Source of the DNA: Apodospora peruviana
Taxonomy: Eukaryota > Ascomycota > Sordariomycetes > Sordariales > Lasiosphaeriaceae
Length of the DNA: 64,000 nt
Reading direction: 5' to 3'
Assembly (NCBI GenBank): GCA_033439685.1
Contig: JAUEDM010000005.1
Coordinates: 496,001 to 560,000, forward strand
Shown here: positions 44,519 to 56,363 of the stretch, piece after piece
Layout: each line of letters begins with the position of its first letter
Position numbering within the stretch: the stretch's first letter is position 1
Notes under the pieces: model-generated
Database searches by the model: none
Told to the model about the DNA's origin: nothing
Seen by the model: only the letters and a program-made list of their open reading frames with translations
Program-made: the position numbers and the translations under genes

Positions 44519-47500
44519 GATGCCGGATTTGATTGCCGACGGGAATGGGAGACAGGGATGTGTTGATTGTGCAATGAGATTTTTCGTATCCAAGTTTGAC
44601 GATGATGGACGGATGGGCACCGAAATGATCGATTCGCAAGAACGTTGTTTGGAGAAGAAAAAGGTAGAGCACGACGAAGGGGAGTGGAAGGGGTTAATTT
44701 ATAGGTTTTTATAGCTAATAATAACTGGGGTGAAGCGCTAGCAAGACTGGAAGAATCGATGAGATTCTACACCCGCGTACGCGTCACGATGGAGTTACAC
44801 GGTATTGAATGGGATCAAGTGACAGAAGCGAACTTGGTCCAGAGAACATGGGACGGATGTGGATATCCATGGCTGTGACTAAACTCCTGCCGCCTCTGGC
44901 AGCCCAGGGGCCTCGGATATGGAATGATCAGATGACAATTTGTTGATCTGTTCTGCTCTGTCAGGACATCGTCTATGATCTAGTTTGTTGTATCGGGGTT
45001 TTGAGCTCTGTTGGGGACCCGACAGATCAAGAAGCACTCTTAAGGGCTCGGCAGAGCTTGGCTCTGACTCCACAGATTGAACCGTACTTTACTAGGCCGT
45101 ACTCAGGCTTAGGATTGGCCTGCCGATGCTATTATTTGGATGAGCCAAGTTCTCCCGATGAAATTCACCAAGTTCCCTGGTTCGGTCGTCAAATGTTGGA
45201 CTGGTGCCCAGGTGATATAGTCCTCCCGTTTTATTGGGTACTCGGCTTTCCCTATACTGATGGTTCGGAGTCAAGTATTTGTTCAGTAATAAGATCTTTC
45301 TTATCTCGTCCCGCCTCCATAGTGGCTTTGAGTTTGGTATTGCTTGTTGCTGGCTCTAGAAGTGATACATGGGCAGCCTTCAACGGTCTATGGGATCTTT
45401 AGACACCTTCATCGCCCCCATCGAACAGGGTCAGCTTCTGGATATCCCATAGATTGCCTTGTCTGGTTGACCTATGGCCTAGGGTATATATTTTGGTGTA
45501 TTTGTGTGCCTATCTTACCTAGTATATTACTCGGCGCGGCTTGGTATTGCGAAGCTGAATAGGCTCGGGGCGTCAAAGACCAATTTCTTATACACCCCCC
45601 CGAAAACACTATGCCGAATAGCTGCTCCATGGTTTACTCGTACTCGTTGAAGTTTAGGACGAGCAAGCTACAACCCGTAGATTGATATTAGCAGACTCTC
45701 GGTAGTGTTGGCAGAGCTATGGTATATTTTCCGTTCACGAGGGTCCTCGACACTTAAATAATGGAAAGGAATCTTATTTCGATGGCGGACTTGCCGACAT
45801 TGTCGAAATATCTCTCTCTTCGACACAATCCCAACCAAGATGGTGTCACTTTAAACTAGAGACTACCCGAGTCCAGATGACTTACTTCTCTCTGTCAAAT
45901 CATGTGACTCGGTTGTCGGGGCAGGGCCAATATCTGACTGTCCTTGGGCCACCACGCCCTCTCATTACTGTGTATTGAATGACTCCTTTCACTCTGAGTT
46001 AGACTTGACGATGAGTGACTACAATTCTTTCGGTGTTTCCAGCCTCTTAGGAACAACATCAGACAGACCGTTCAACCTCGATGTGACCCACGTATAAAGC
46101 AAGCGCATCTGTTAATATAGAACCCGCACAGATACGTCACAGACCACCATAGCCACATTGCCTTACCGAAGCGAGGAAGCACGTTGACGTGGAGTTCGCA
46201 TATCGAATGTGTCTGCCGAACACACACCCGCCCTTGCGGGAACTTGTCTCTCAAACTTACACACTACTACACATCTCATGAAACGATGCAAATGGTTGCA
46301 AGACTAACCGACAACAGCAGCAGAAACGAAACGGGATGACGAAGGTGGGCAGGTTCGAGCGTTTTTGTGTCACACATACATATTTATTATGTGGTGAACG
46401 GGACGGGAGGAGGTGAGGGCCAAGCCTGGGAGGTGTGTATCTGTGCGCACAACAACGATGTTCCACAGCACCAGCAAGTGGCACACGCTCGCTTGGCATA
46501 ACGCAAACAATTGATGGTGGGAAATCAGCTAGCAGCTGTTAAGACTACCTAAGATAGGACTGCAGGACATGGCGAAGGGGTCTGAGGGTTTACTCGAGGA
46601 CTTGAAGGCAGTATTTGTTGGAGATCTCGACCTTCTCTTTTTGGTTGCTGGTTGGCTGGCTTTTGTTTGAAGGTCAATCAAGCTCGTGGTGAAACGAGCA
46701 ACTTCTCTCTTGTGAACTGGAAGCGGGGACGACCTTCTATCTCGGCATCTGGTAATGCTTGCGAGCGAGAGAGAACGACGTTACCTTCCATCCATCAACG
46801 CCTGAAGTTGGTGAAACAGAACTTCTCCACTGTTGAGAGCAGTCAGGACTGGAGCACGAAACCCCGCCTCCATCCCATCCCATTCCCACCCAACCCCTTT
46901 AAAACTGAAGCTACCCCGCCAACCCGGATGAGATAGGGGCCAGCAGGGCCAGCTGCTGACCGACTTTTGCTGGCAGCTCCCCCACCTGTCACTCAGTGGA
47001 TGAGGGACGGACCGGGAAGGAGCGTGACGGGATGGGAGACTGCGAGCGGTCTTCCGTCGCCGGAAAGAGCCCGGACCTCGTCCGTCTGGCATCAAATGTA
47101 GGCCGACTACAGCGTGATGAGTTCCGGACCTGACCTAGTTTGGCCTCGGGTCGTTTCCTCGACAGCGCATTTAGGTGCTGTCGCACCGTCCCTGGTACCT
47201 TAGGAGTTTCGTCTCAACATCCAGACTGTCAGACTTGAGCCCACTGGTGACCGGGGTTAAATCGGCTGACCCCAATGTACCCCAGCGACGTGGATCAACC
47301 TGCTGTCGACATTGATGATTACACGTTGTGCACACAAAACTTTCAGGTTGCAGCTTTGTTTGCTACTTCCCCTTGAAGAACGAACTTGGAGGCCCGTTTC
47401 GTTGTTGGCCTGGGTCACGGACACGGCCGTTGGATGTAGCACCGCGGGTTGAGGAGGCTCGAGACCCTTCAAGCGTCACCTCGGTACCTGGCCTGATGCA

Positions 47501-49974
47501 TGTCTTTCAAAGCGGCCAAGCTTTGCTCGCACAGGGACATCAGGAAGCATGAACCGCAACCAGGACAGTGAAACCAAGCTCGATCATCCAATTGCCCAAT
47601 GCTGACATTTCTTGGGACAGGGCAGTTGGTCAACATAAGACGAGGTTGAGGTGGCTTAGTGTTTCGTGTACCGGCATCGACATCAAATGGCAGGTTTGCG
47701 GGGGATCTCCAGATCGATTTGCGAGACCGATGATCATAGAATTAGCTGCGTCAATCACCCAGCGAAAGTGCAAGCATGAAAACCAACAGGAAAAGAGAAG
47801 GCCGGCGAAGTGAATTGCTCAATTGAATCAGCGGCTGAAGATAAATCGGCGAGTGGTCAGGGTCGCGTAGGATCAAGGTGACGAAGGTGTGAAGGTGTGT
47901 GAAGGTGTGCGCTGAAGTCGCCGACGCTGGGGCTGGTTCACCTGAGGTTGGCGTTTTTGGTGGCGCTTATGCAGAATTATCACGGGTTCCTGCAAAAGGA
48001 AGTAATGAGAGATCAACTATCTGGTGTGTCAATTCTTCTCATCAGCTGGAACGGTCCGACAGCATATTCTGAGAAAAAGGCAGGCGTTGATGGGAAAATG
48101 CCGGAGTGAGGCCTGGAAATGCCTGCCGTAGTGGGTTTAGTGGATCTCCTTCAGCTGACTTGCCCTGATTCCCAAAGTTCGGTAAAATCCACCCTCGCAC
48201 TCATCGATCCTGTTGCATCGTGAAATCGTTGTCAACAGCCGGCGATCTGAATTGAAAAGGCTCCAACGCCTCAAATTTCTCTTTTTCCTTCCCCATTCTG
48301 ACGTGCGCCGGACGATCGTTTTGCCGAGTTGGCTCGCAAACTTCCCTGGACATTTCAGCTTGAGCTGGAATCTTCAAGCTAATGCTGCGCTAAGGTAAGC
48401 ACGAATCCGTATTTCATGCTGGCGATCATCTTGGGGGGACTTCACCTTCCATTGCAGGGATACCGTTACTTGCATCATCCGCCCAGCAACCAGCAGGACC
48501 CCCAGCGCAATCTCCAAAGTGTTTGCTCAAAGAAGAAGAAGTCGAAAATTTTCTGCAACCACTTGCCCACACATGACTGTATCTGCACGGGCACCGACCA
48601 TCGACCACATGCATCCATCCTCTTTGCAGACGAAGACGTTGGGATTTTGTTTCCATCTCGCGAAACAGCTGTGCCTCACCTCATTCATCTCGACGCCATT
48701 CCCGTACCGGAAGCAATTCCAGCAAACACGAGCACCTTTTGTTGGGTCGACGACGAACACGTGCAGGAGGTCGGCAAACCATGATCGTCGCCCAATTTGC
48801 TTTTTCCTCGCTGTCCACCATGCTCGGGGGTGGCTTGCAGGAAACAGGGGTGCCCTGAAAGAGACAACCCTCTCCCCCCATCGTGTACCCTGTCGGTGTG
48901 ACCGCCTGGTTCTTGATTGACAAATTGACTGATGGCATCGTTCCGAGTCGCGTTCGCTGTAGGCAGGTATGGCAGCAGCAAACCCGCCCTGCGATTTGAA
49001 GTGCACCTGCATATTGACCTTCAAGTTGTTTGCGGTCGGTCCTTGCTTGACCTTCAAGATGATTGCTTAGAGTGTCATCTGCAGGCCGCACCCCGCACCG
49101 CAACCACGATTCCAGGTTCACGTTAATTAGCTGGTTATTGCTCCGAGAAAGCAGGTGTAAGGGTTCGTTTCTGAAAGATTCGGACGTGTCGCATGTCGCA
49201 CGCCTGCTCCACGAACCTGTTTGCGTGTCCAGTACGAATCGAGCTGGTCTCCTCTTTGCTATCCTCTCGCAACAACTTGGCACGGACGCCCTCTTGGTTC
49301 TTGGCCTTGGATCTGAGAGCATCATATCCGAATTCGGTGGGCCCCAAGAATGGCCAGGATAGCAAGGATCCTGCTGCTGACTCTCCCGTGAACCCAGTCT
49401 CCCGTGCAGCTTGCCAGGGAGCGCTGCCGTGTGCCCAAGAAGAGAAGAGGCAAGACACGGGGAAAAAGCAAATCTCCTTCTCATCATCTCCATCCATCCT
49501 CTCTCCTTGTTGCCTCCCAAGCCTCCACCCCACGCCCCAACCTGCTGGATCGCTTCAGCTCGCCTGTTTGCTCGCTGCCAGTGCTGGGCGGTTCCTTGCA
49601 CCAACGAGATGATCGCGAGTCTGGTTGGGATTGCCGGTTGACTTGCTCCGTACCATCCCGTGGTACAGTATCCATATATCCAGCCTGCTGGGTCCCGACT
49701 CTCGTTCTGTTTTGCTGCAGAGGACCGAGCTTCCAGTCGCGATTTTCGAGCTTCAACCGCATGGCCCGCTGCCTCAAGCCCGCGTCTTCGCATTCTTCTC
49801 GCACGCCTGTTCGCCGTTGGAAATCCGTATCGGGGCTGCAATTGAGCCTCATGTATCTCTTCCGGTGACCCGAGCTTCTTTCCGGCCCGGATCCGCTCCA
49901 GGTCCCAGGATCTAGGGGCGCCCACCGCTTGGTTGAGCTGCGACGCCCCATTCGCATCCCGACGGCAACTCACG
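44519..49974. other. Gene-poor 5.4-kb region
   Basis: No gene is supportable in more than 5 kb. The part at about 44900-46100 is relatively AT-rich with frequent stops and may be decayed repeat DNA. At 47880-47915 there is a small GAAGGTGTG microsatellite. The part at 48200-49970 is pyrimidine-rich and probably forms the promoter and long leader of the next gene; a GGTAAGCACG donor-like site at about 48393 could mark a 5'-UTR intron. A 570-codon antisense frame at 48681-50393 has no coding character. Confidence 0.45.
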
Positions 49975-52950
49975 ATGGGCAAATTCACCTTCCCGCTCCC
50001 CGGCCGGAGACAGAAACCACCGCAACCCTCTCCTTCGATCACCGGACCACTCACCAAGGCGCAAAAGGTACTCGGCACTGGAGGGATAAACACCGACTCG
50101 CCTACGCTTTCGCCAGATTCCAAGTGGGGCTGGGACTCGATATCGAACTCGGGCATCAGCATCGCCGTTTCCGAGACGACAGCTAGCCATACCGACGCTG
50201 GGGAGACAGGATTGGGAATAGTGCATGAGGGCGAGGTCGCGGCGCCGTCCCCAAGACGGGAGGCGCGATGGGACGAAGAGTCTGAGATCATCCCGAGGGG
50301 TCTTAATCGGCCGAGCAGCAAGGGGATGATGGGAGGAGGTGGCCAGGAAACGGATGCGTCAAGTCTCCGGCGGCGGCAGTCAAGCTCGACCATTACATCA
50401 TATTACGACAAAACGAAGCTCCCGCTCTCGATATCACAGCAAACTTCGAATTCCGCCATGGCGAAAGGCCTACCGGCCAAGGTTCACGCGCTCCTCGACA
50501 TCGATGGCACGATATCAGAGTCCAAGGAGAAGAAGAAGAAGCCCACCCGACTGGACTTATCCTCTTTAATCCCCAAGTCCATCTCACAGAGGCACCTCAA
50601 ACCGGATGTTGACAGGGGTCACGTCCTGGGACCAGACATGATCACCAAGTCACCGTCTGTAATGTCTGCATCGCCGGATATGACACCGCCCCCGATCAAG
50701 CAGAGGACAGAGAGGTTTCTGAGGAAGAAGAAAACCAAAGAGTCTCTAAAGGAGATGCCATCACTACCAGAATCGCACGCCATACAGGGACCTCAGTATC
50801 AACCGCAGGGGCATGTGAGGAGACCCCAAACGGCCAACTCGCCCAGTGCCGGTGGCCACCGTCCTACCAAGTCAACGGTCAATCTTTACAACCTATACGA
50901 ACACTACGAGCAAAGATCGTTCGCGGATGCCCTGGACCTGGAGACACCCCCAGATCAGGGCACCGCCCCTGACTACCAATTCCCCCCCAACAAGGTGATA
51001 GCTGCTTACCCAACACCGCCTGCGACATCCCCCGACAAGGATTTTCTTTCCCCGCTCCCATCCAACATTCCGCGTACGCAGCCTTTCACCAAACAGTCCC
51101 TGATGGCCTCAAGCGCGCCGGAGCTGAGCCTAAGCGTTGGCCTCAGTCCGCTGAGTCTGATCTCGCCACCCACCGACAGCGCCAGCATCTCAAGTCGTCA
51201 CACGAGGACTTCCAAGGCATCCAAAAGGACGGATCGTAGCCTCACTGACCTCGACCTGCAGCAAAACAGTGTCTTGTCTTTGTCGTCGGACTCGGAGGAT
51301 GATGGTTATGAACCTTCATCCAAGAGCTCCCTGGCGGTCCCGCCACCCAGCGACGGGCAGGCCAGCCCTACGAGCCCTCGGTCTGCCATGTCTCAACGGT
51401 CGGGAACAAGCACTTCACAGGACTCAGGTCGCGGCAAACCGCCCAAGCGCACCAGCTTTGCCACCAATCCGCAGTTTCTCCCCATTCCAGAGCGCGATGG
51501 ACTGCCGATCCTGCCGAAAATCAACACTAGGTCGAGTTCTCTTTTCCCCAGCCTAGCAACGCCAACTAAGCAAGCGCTACACCACCAAACCTCCCGGCAG
51601 TCAACCGGTTCGACTTCCACAGCTAAAAACTCGATGTACGGCAACCAACAGAGCCCGAACATACAAGATCCGAAGACCATTAACATGGTTCGCAGAAACA
51701 GCCCACCGCACCAGCCCAACTGGGTGGCATCGAACGACCACGAGTTCAACAACTTCCCAACACCGCCAACCCACCGCTCTTCTTCCCAGCGACCATCGCC
51801 CGCTTCTCGAAACTCGGATCACCCCACACCACCGCTCTCTCCAACCAGCGTGGATTTCTACTTACAAAGCCAGCGCACCTCGCTCGCTACGGGCGTCGAC
51901 AACGGGTCGATACGCAGCGGATCGAGCCTGGACAGTAAGCCTGCAAAAGGCAATGGCGGGCGCCGAAGCAGCGCCGCTAGCAGCCTGCACGACAACAACA
52001 GCGGCCGGTTCATGGCAGTCACTCGACAAGAAGAGATGCTGCTGGCGGCGCTGCGCATGAAACGTGCGCGCATGCGCGAGGATATCATCGCCGAGTTCGA
52101 AGAGGCAGATTACATGGACCGCACCGACGGCGAGCAGCCGCTCCACCGGCACGCGACCAACGATAGCAGCGCCAGCAGCAGCCGGATATCGCGGCAGTCG
52201 TCGGCCAGCACGATGCGCAACAACACGATGCTGTCGGAGAGTGGCGCCGCCGCTTCCCTCAGCATGCGGCCCCAGCACCATCAGACACCAATGCGGTCAG
52301 CCACGAGTTCGGGATCGTTGTCAAAGTCCGCCGCTGCCTCGTCAAAAGGGGGCAAGGGCCAGATTCTGCTCATGCTGGATCGGCCGATCAATAATGCTGT
52401 CTGTGAGACGGCGGAACCAACGCCCGATTTGAGCGATTTTATGGATTTTGACGAGGAGGGGGGGGAGAATTTCCCGATGCAGCGGCACTCGATACCGGCG
52501 GAGACAAACCCTGACACTGGGGAGGAGAGGCGGAGTAGTAATGCTAGCAGCTCAAAAGCAAGTAGCAGGAGCTCGAAATCTGCTGCCTCTTCTTCCAGGG
52601 CGCCATCGTCGAGTAAATCGAGTAGAACCGGCGGGATAAAAACGACGAGCAGCGCTAAGGCGCTCCACTCTCAGCATGAGCAGCAGCAGCAGCAGCATGC
52701 GCTGAGCCCGAGAGGTGGCTTACCCTTCCGAGGAATTGAGCGAGATATTCCGGCGCAGATTCTGGAAGAGGAGCCTCTTGAGGAGGATGAGGACGAGGAG
52801 ACGCTGGGTGTACCTCGTCCAGACTCACCTGTTTCTCCGGTTGTGTTCCCATTGCCGATGGCCATGACGCGCAAGAAGCAGGTCCGGCTCAGCGCGGTTG
52901 GGAGCTATAAGCCGAATGTCGAGGCTGGGTGGTGGGATGACTCTGGCTGA
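49975..52950 (+). CDS. Large Ser/Pro-rich intrinsically disordered protein
   Basis: A single exon of 991 residues; I start at ATG 49975 (CACGATGGGC, MGKFTFPLPGRR). It is low-complexity throughout, rich in Ser, Pro, Thr and Arg, with many SP/TP sites suited to proline-directed kinases. Locally ordered stretches are VNLYNLYEHYEQRSFADALDL near 305-325 and a probable helix EEMLLAALRMKRARMREDI near 690-710. There are Ser-rich repeats and a short Gln run near 905, then an acidic EEEPLEEDEDEE. The C-terminus VRLSAVGSYKPNVEAGWWDD looks conserved. I do not recognise a named family. The features fit a phosphorylated scaffold or signalling protein conserved in filamentous fungi. The long upstream pyrimidine-rich region is probably its leader. 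Confidence 0.82.
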   Translation: MGKFTFPLPGRRQKPPQPSPSITGPLTKAQKVLGTGGINTDSPTLSPDSKWGWDSISNSGISIAVSETTASHTDAGETGLGIVHEGEVAAPSPRREARWDEESEIIPRGLNRPSSKGMMGGGGQETDASSLRRRQSSSTITSYYDKTKLPLSISQQTSNSAMAKGLPAKVHALLDIDGTISESKEKKKKPTRLDLSSLIPKSISQRHLKPDVDRGHVLGPDMITKSPSVMSASPDMTPPPIKQRTERFLRKKKTKESLKEMPSLPESHAIQGPQYQPQGHVRRPQTANSPSAGGHRPTKSTVNLYNLYEHYEQRSFADALDLETPPDQGTAPDYQFPPNKVIAAYPTPPATSPDKDFLSPLPSNIPRTQPFTKQSLMASSAPELSLSVGLSPLSLISPPTDSASISSRHTRTSKASKRTDRSLTDLDLQQNSVLSLSSDSEDDGYEPSSKSSLAVPPPSDGQASPTSPRSAMSQRSGTSTSQDSGRGKPPKRTSFATNPQFLPIPERDGLPILPKINTRSSSLFPSLATPTKQALHHQTSRQSTGSTSTAKNSMYGNQQSPNIQDPKTINMVRRNSPPHQPNWVASNDHEFNNFPTPPTHRSSSQRPSPASRNSDHPTPPLSPTSVDFYLQSQRTSLATGVDNGSIRSGSSLDSKPAKGNGGRRSSAASSLHDNNSGRFMAVTRQEEMLLAALRMKRARMREDIIAEFEEADYMDRTDGEQPLHRHATNDSSASSSRISRQSSASTMRNNTMLSESGAAASLSMRPQHHQTPMRSATSSGSLSKSAAASSKGGKGQILLMLDRPINNAVCETAEPTPDLSDFMDFDEEGGENFPMQRHSIPAETNPDTGEERRSSNASSSKASSRSSKSAASSSRAPSSSKSSRTGGIKTTSSAKALHSQHEQQQQQHALSPRGGLPFRGIERDIPAQILEEEPLEEDEDEETLGVPRPDSPVSPVVFPLPMAMTRKKQVRLSAVGSYKPNVEAGWWDDSG

Positions 52951-53787
52951 TCAGGTTTCTTCTCATCTGAGTTGGAGTCTGGCGAGCAGGCATGATTGGA
53001 TATGAGTACATTATATAACTACTATTACTATTAATCTGGGGTCTTGTCCCTAATATTTCCTTTTGTCAACTGTTATTACGGGGTTGGGCGGTGGCATCAG
53101 CGTGTGCGATATTCCCCCTTTTCTTTATATTTTCAGCTCATCTTTTTTCTACTACTCACGCCACCACACCTACAAACACACATCAGCGAGCACTCGCCGA
53201 GATGAACTGGGGCACTGCAGACAGCATAGGAAGGATGGATTACCAGCGAATTGGAACGCCAAACAGATGAACTGTTTTATGACGGTGGGACTGACCTGGC
53301 CGGAGGGAGGGAAGGTGGGAGGTGCTGCACTCGCTTCTCACTTCTTCTTTTTGCGTCTCCGATATATAACTTAATGCCATATTGTTCATACTCTCTCGTT
53401 GTTGTTGTTGCCGTGAATTAAATGGTTGGAATCAGTTTCCAGGGGCCTTGGGAAAGTGGGGCCGGGCAAGCTCCGGAACCGAAATTTGATCGTCCGGCGG
53501 CGCGGCCCAAGCTTCAAAGCTCAAAACTCCTCCATCGCCAGCTTTCCTGAATTGGAGCAAAACAATGGAAATATTCGTTCAAACACGATGTCGAATTACA
53601 ACGCGCGGGCGACTATTCCATGCCTAAATGCAATTATACCCTGACAATATACGACCCAAAGCTAACCGATTTGTGTCCAAGCCCAATCCAGTTCATCAAA
53701 CCATCCGACCCATACTCCGTACCTTGGATCATCTCGACATTACCCATCCATCATCCACTATCCCAACGCCGAACCTAGTCTACGAGT
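52951..53787. other. Intergenic between convergent genes
   Basis: This is 837 bp with the 3' ends of two convergent genes, pyrimidine-rich and with no supportable coding sequence. A (TTG)n tract occurs at about 53397-53410. Confidence 0.5.
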
Positions 53788-54927
53788 CTACCTCTCCCCC
53801 GTCTGTTGCCTCCTTATCTCCTCCCTAAAGACATTCCGTCCTGAGGTCGGCGACCAACTATTGCGATCAGTCAACTGGATACCCACCCCAGGCGCCGGTT
53901 TATCGGTTCCCATTCCTCCTCCCATATATCCTCCCGCCAGCCCACCACCACCAGGAACCCTCTGCGCCTGACTCTGCCGAATTCCATACCCGGCACCACC
54001 ACCTCCGCGTCTGTTCATCATCTTGCCAACGATCGGCAGACTCCCATGTCTCCGCCAGCTCCAGAAACAGAACCCTCCCAACGCGACCAGGACAAGAACA
54101 ATGACGACAGGAACAACGATCGCTACGACGTGCGTCCGCCCATCGTTCGGATCGGGACCGATACCTTTCTCAGTGATGATCACCGTCGGCCCGACCTGCG
54201 TCTCCCAGTTACTAGTGCCCTCCTCCGACTCGACTTGGTATGCGAGGGCGAGAGACACATTGAGCGCGGACACGCCTCCTTCTGTCTCTAACATGTCGGA
54301 CGGAATAGACCAGGTGAAAAAGCCGTGCGAGGCGGGTATGCCGACCAGGGAGATTGTGCCGTCGCCGGATTGGTCCACGTATTTGGTTTGCAGCAGAACG
54401 ATGGTGTCGATGGGTTGGAACCATTGTGGGTTCCAGGTTACTACAACTGTGTGTCAATATTGAACAATAATGGGTGGAGGGAAGGAAGAGGGAAGTTTAC
54501 CATAGTAAGTCTGTCCCGGGTGCAGGATGGCGCCGCGCTCGGGTTCACAGAAGGGCTCATCGTCGCCCTGGCCGCGGTCGCACGCCAGAAAAGTGCCGGC
54601 CCCGTTGTCGCCGGTCGGTGTTGCGACTGGCGGCAGGCCGGTGTAGGTGGATGCGTGGCCGTTGGGCGAAAGGGTGTATGTTGCTGTTGCGGTCAGGCTG
54701 TCGGGCGGGTTGTCGAGTGTTGTCAGGGCGCCGTTGCCGTCGACTGACACGACCGGGGTAACGGTGTGCGGGAATCCCGAGGTGTCGACGCTGACCCAGG
54801 GAATCACCGGTGCTGGCGCTACGCCGCCGGCGGAGCTGCTGTCTTGTGGTTGTGGTAGCGCAAGTGCTGACGATATTGCGGCGAGCGCGAAGGCTAGATG
54901 CCTGGCGATTTGGGTGTCTCTTTTCAT
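53788..54927 (-). CDS. Secreted single-pass plasma-membrane protein with glycine-rich tail
   Basis: Two exons (54927-54501, 54446-53788; 54-bp intron) encode 361 residues; the splice restores QTYY-VVVTWNPQWF. The signal peptide is HLAFALAAISSALA. The extracellular part, about 25-240, has a Ser/Thr/Pro-rich start and a beta-type domain (FTWSIPSDMLE, TVIITEKGIG). One membrane helix follows (VVAIVVPVVIVLVLVALGGF), then a basic cytoplasmic tail with Gly-rich repeats (RRGGGGAGYG, GGYMGGGMG). This layout is common among fungal wall-sensor or mid2-like proteins. I cannot assign a family. It probably sits in the plasma membrane with a glycosylated ectodomain. Confidence 0.8.
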
Positions 54928-56363
54928 TTTGGCAGTTTTACCAACTTAGTGGTTGGTAGAGCTGTTTGTTTGCTGAGGGAAGGGAATGGTGATGCCGTCC
55001 GAGGAGAGTTCAAGTGTGCTCTGTTGGTGGCGGAGGCGCATGAACATGCAAATTGAACAAGATCTTTTGTTGAGATCAAAGATCTTATTCAGATCAGCCT
55101 GCAGGATAAAGCAAAAGCAAAATCCGGGAAGGCTGGGCTGGGACGGAAGTCTGTCTGTCGCCTGCTTGCCAGCCGTGCAGTATTATAATGGAGGTGGTAT
55201 AAGTCACGATGTGATAAGACCGGCGGTATTTACCATCACCAAACTGGGATGCCCGCACACCGACCGGACTACTTGAGCAGTAACAGAGCAAGGCTCGTAT
55301 ACTTGCTGGATTTTTTTCTTGATGCCTGGGTTGCTATGGTGTTTCTGGCATATAAACGCATGAACGGACGGCTTGCTGCTGATAAACCAATTGAAGGTTT
55401 TGGGGACGCGCAATTGTTGCCAGGCGAACAGTCCTTCGAGCGGCCGCCCCTAACGCTCCATTACAGTACAAGTGTGCCATGACAGTCACCCGCCGTCGAT
55501 GTTCTCAACCAGAGTCTCCCCGCCATCACAACCCCCGCATAACCTGCCCTGAACATTGTCCCTCCTTCCCGCCTCGGTATGGTCACACCCAGATGCCGAG
55601 AGCCAGCGATAGCGGGGGCTGTTAGTGGACTTGACAGTGTCGTGGACTCGCGAAGGCCAATGCAAGTGATGCGGCAGAGGCGGGGCAACCGTCCATTCAA
55701 CCCCCCTTTGGGCCAGCCAGATGCCCGGTCATTCCATCATCTTTATCGCCACTAATTGGCCCGTCGTCGCCATCTCCGAGCTGGTTTGTGGGGCATCGGC
55801 AAGATGGTGGCATGGGATGAGGGTGGTCGCCCCATATCGACCGCCATCCACACCACTCCTCACTGGCGATGCTGCATGCTTGAACTGCACTATTGGCCTC
55901 CCATCCGTTCTCTTCACGACCCAACAATTGATTGGGAACGGAGGCGACATTGGTAGGGCCAAGGAACGCCAATCCGGGTCCGCTCCTTGGAGTCTTTACG
56001 TACAACAGTTGACTCTGGTGGCCAGAGACTTGCATCATGAATGCTGCAGCCCATCGCCCAGTGCTGTCGTTCTTATCGCTGGGGATCTATGGCCAATTAA
56101 CTACCGGGAAAAGGGCAACGACCTGCCTCTCTGGAACCCGCGACGCAACTCACTGCTCGGCATGCTGGCTACCGTCCCTCCGGCTCCGACAAACTCATTA
56201 GGGACCGCCGACCCCACCTGCGAGACATCCATGTGCTGTTGTTCAATGCTTCCCTGCCATATTGGCTTTGCTTCCTCGACTGTACTACCCGACTGATCGG
56301 ACCCTTGGAAACCGGAAGTCATCCGATATCCAGATAGAGCAGCAATTGGGATCGCTTGTCGCG
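54928..56363. other. Intergenic between divergent genes
   Basis: This is 1.4 kb serving as promoters of two divergent cell-surface genes. A 191-codon frame at 55721-56296 has no domain, no ATG-supported context and unusual composition, so it is not called. Confidence 0.45.

Noticed and set aside
48681..50393. 570-codon minus-strand open frame
   Set aside because: It is antisense to the start of the Ser-rich protein gene and its leader, has no domain, and has irregular composition rich in Arg, Ser and Trp. It is a chance frame in GC-rich DNA.
55721..56296. 191-codon plus-strand open frame
   Set aside because: It has no signal, domain or protein-like composition and lies in the divergent promoter of two real genes.
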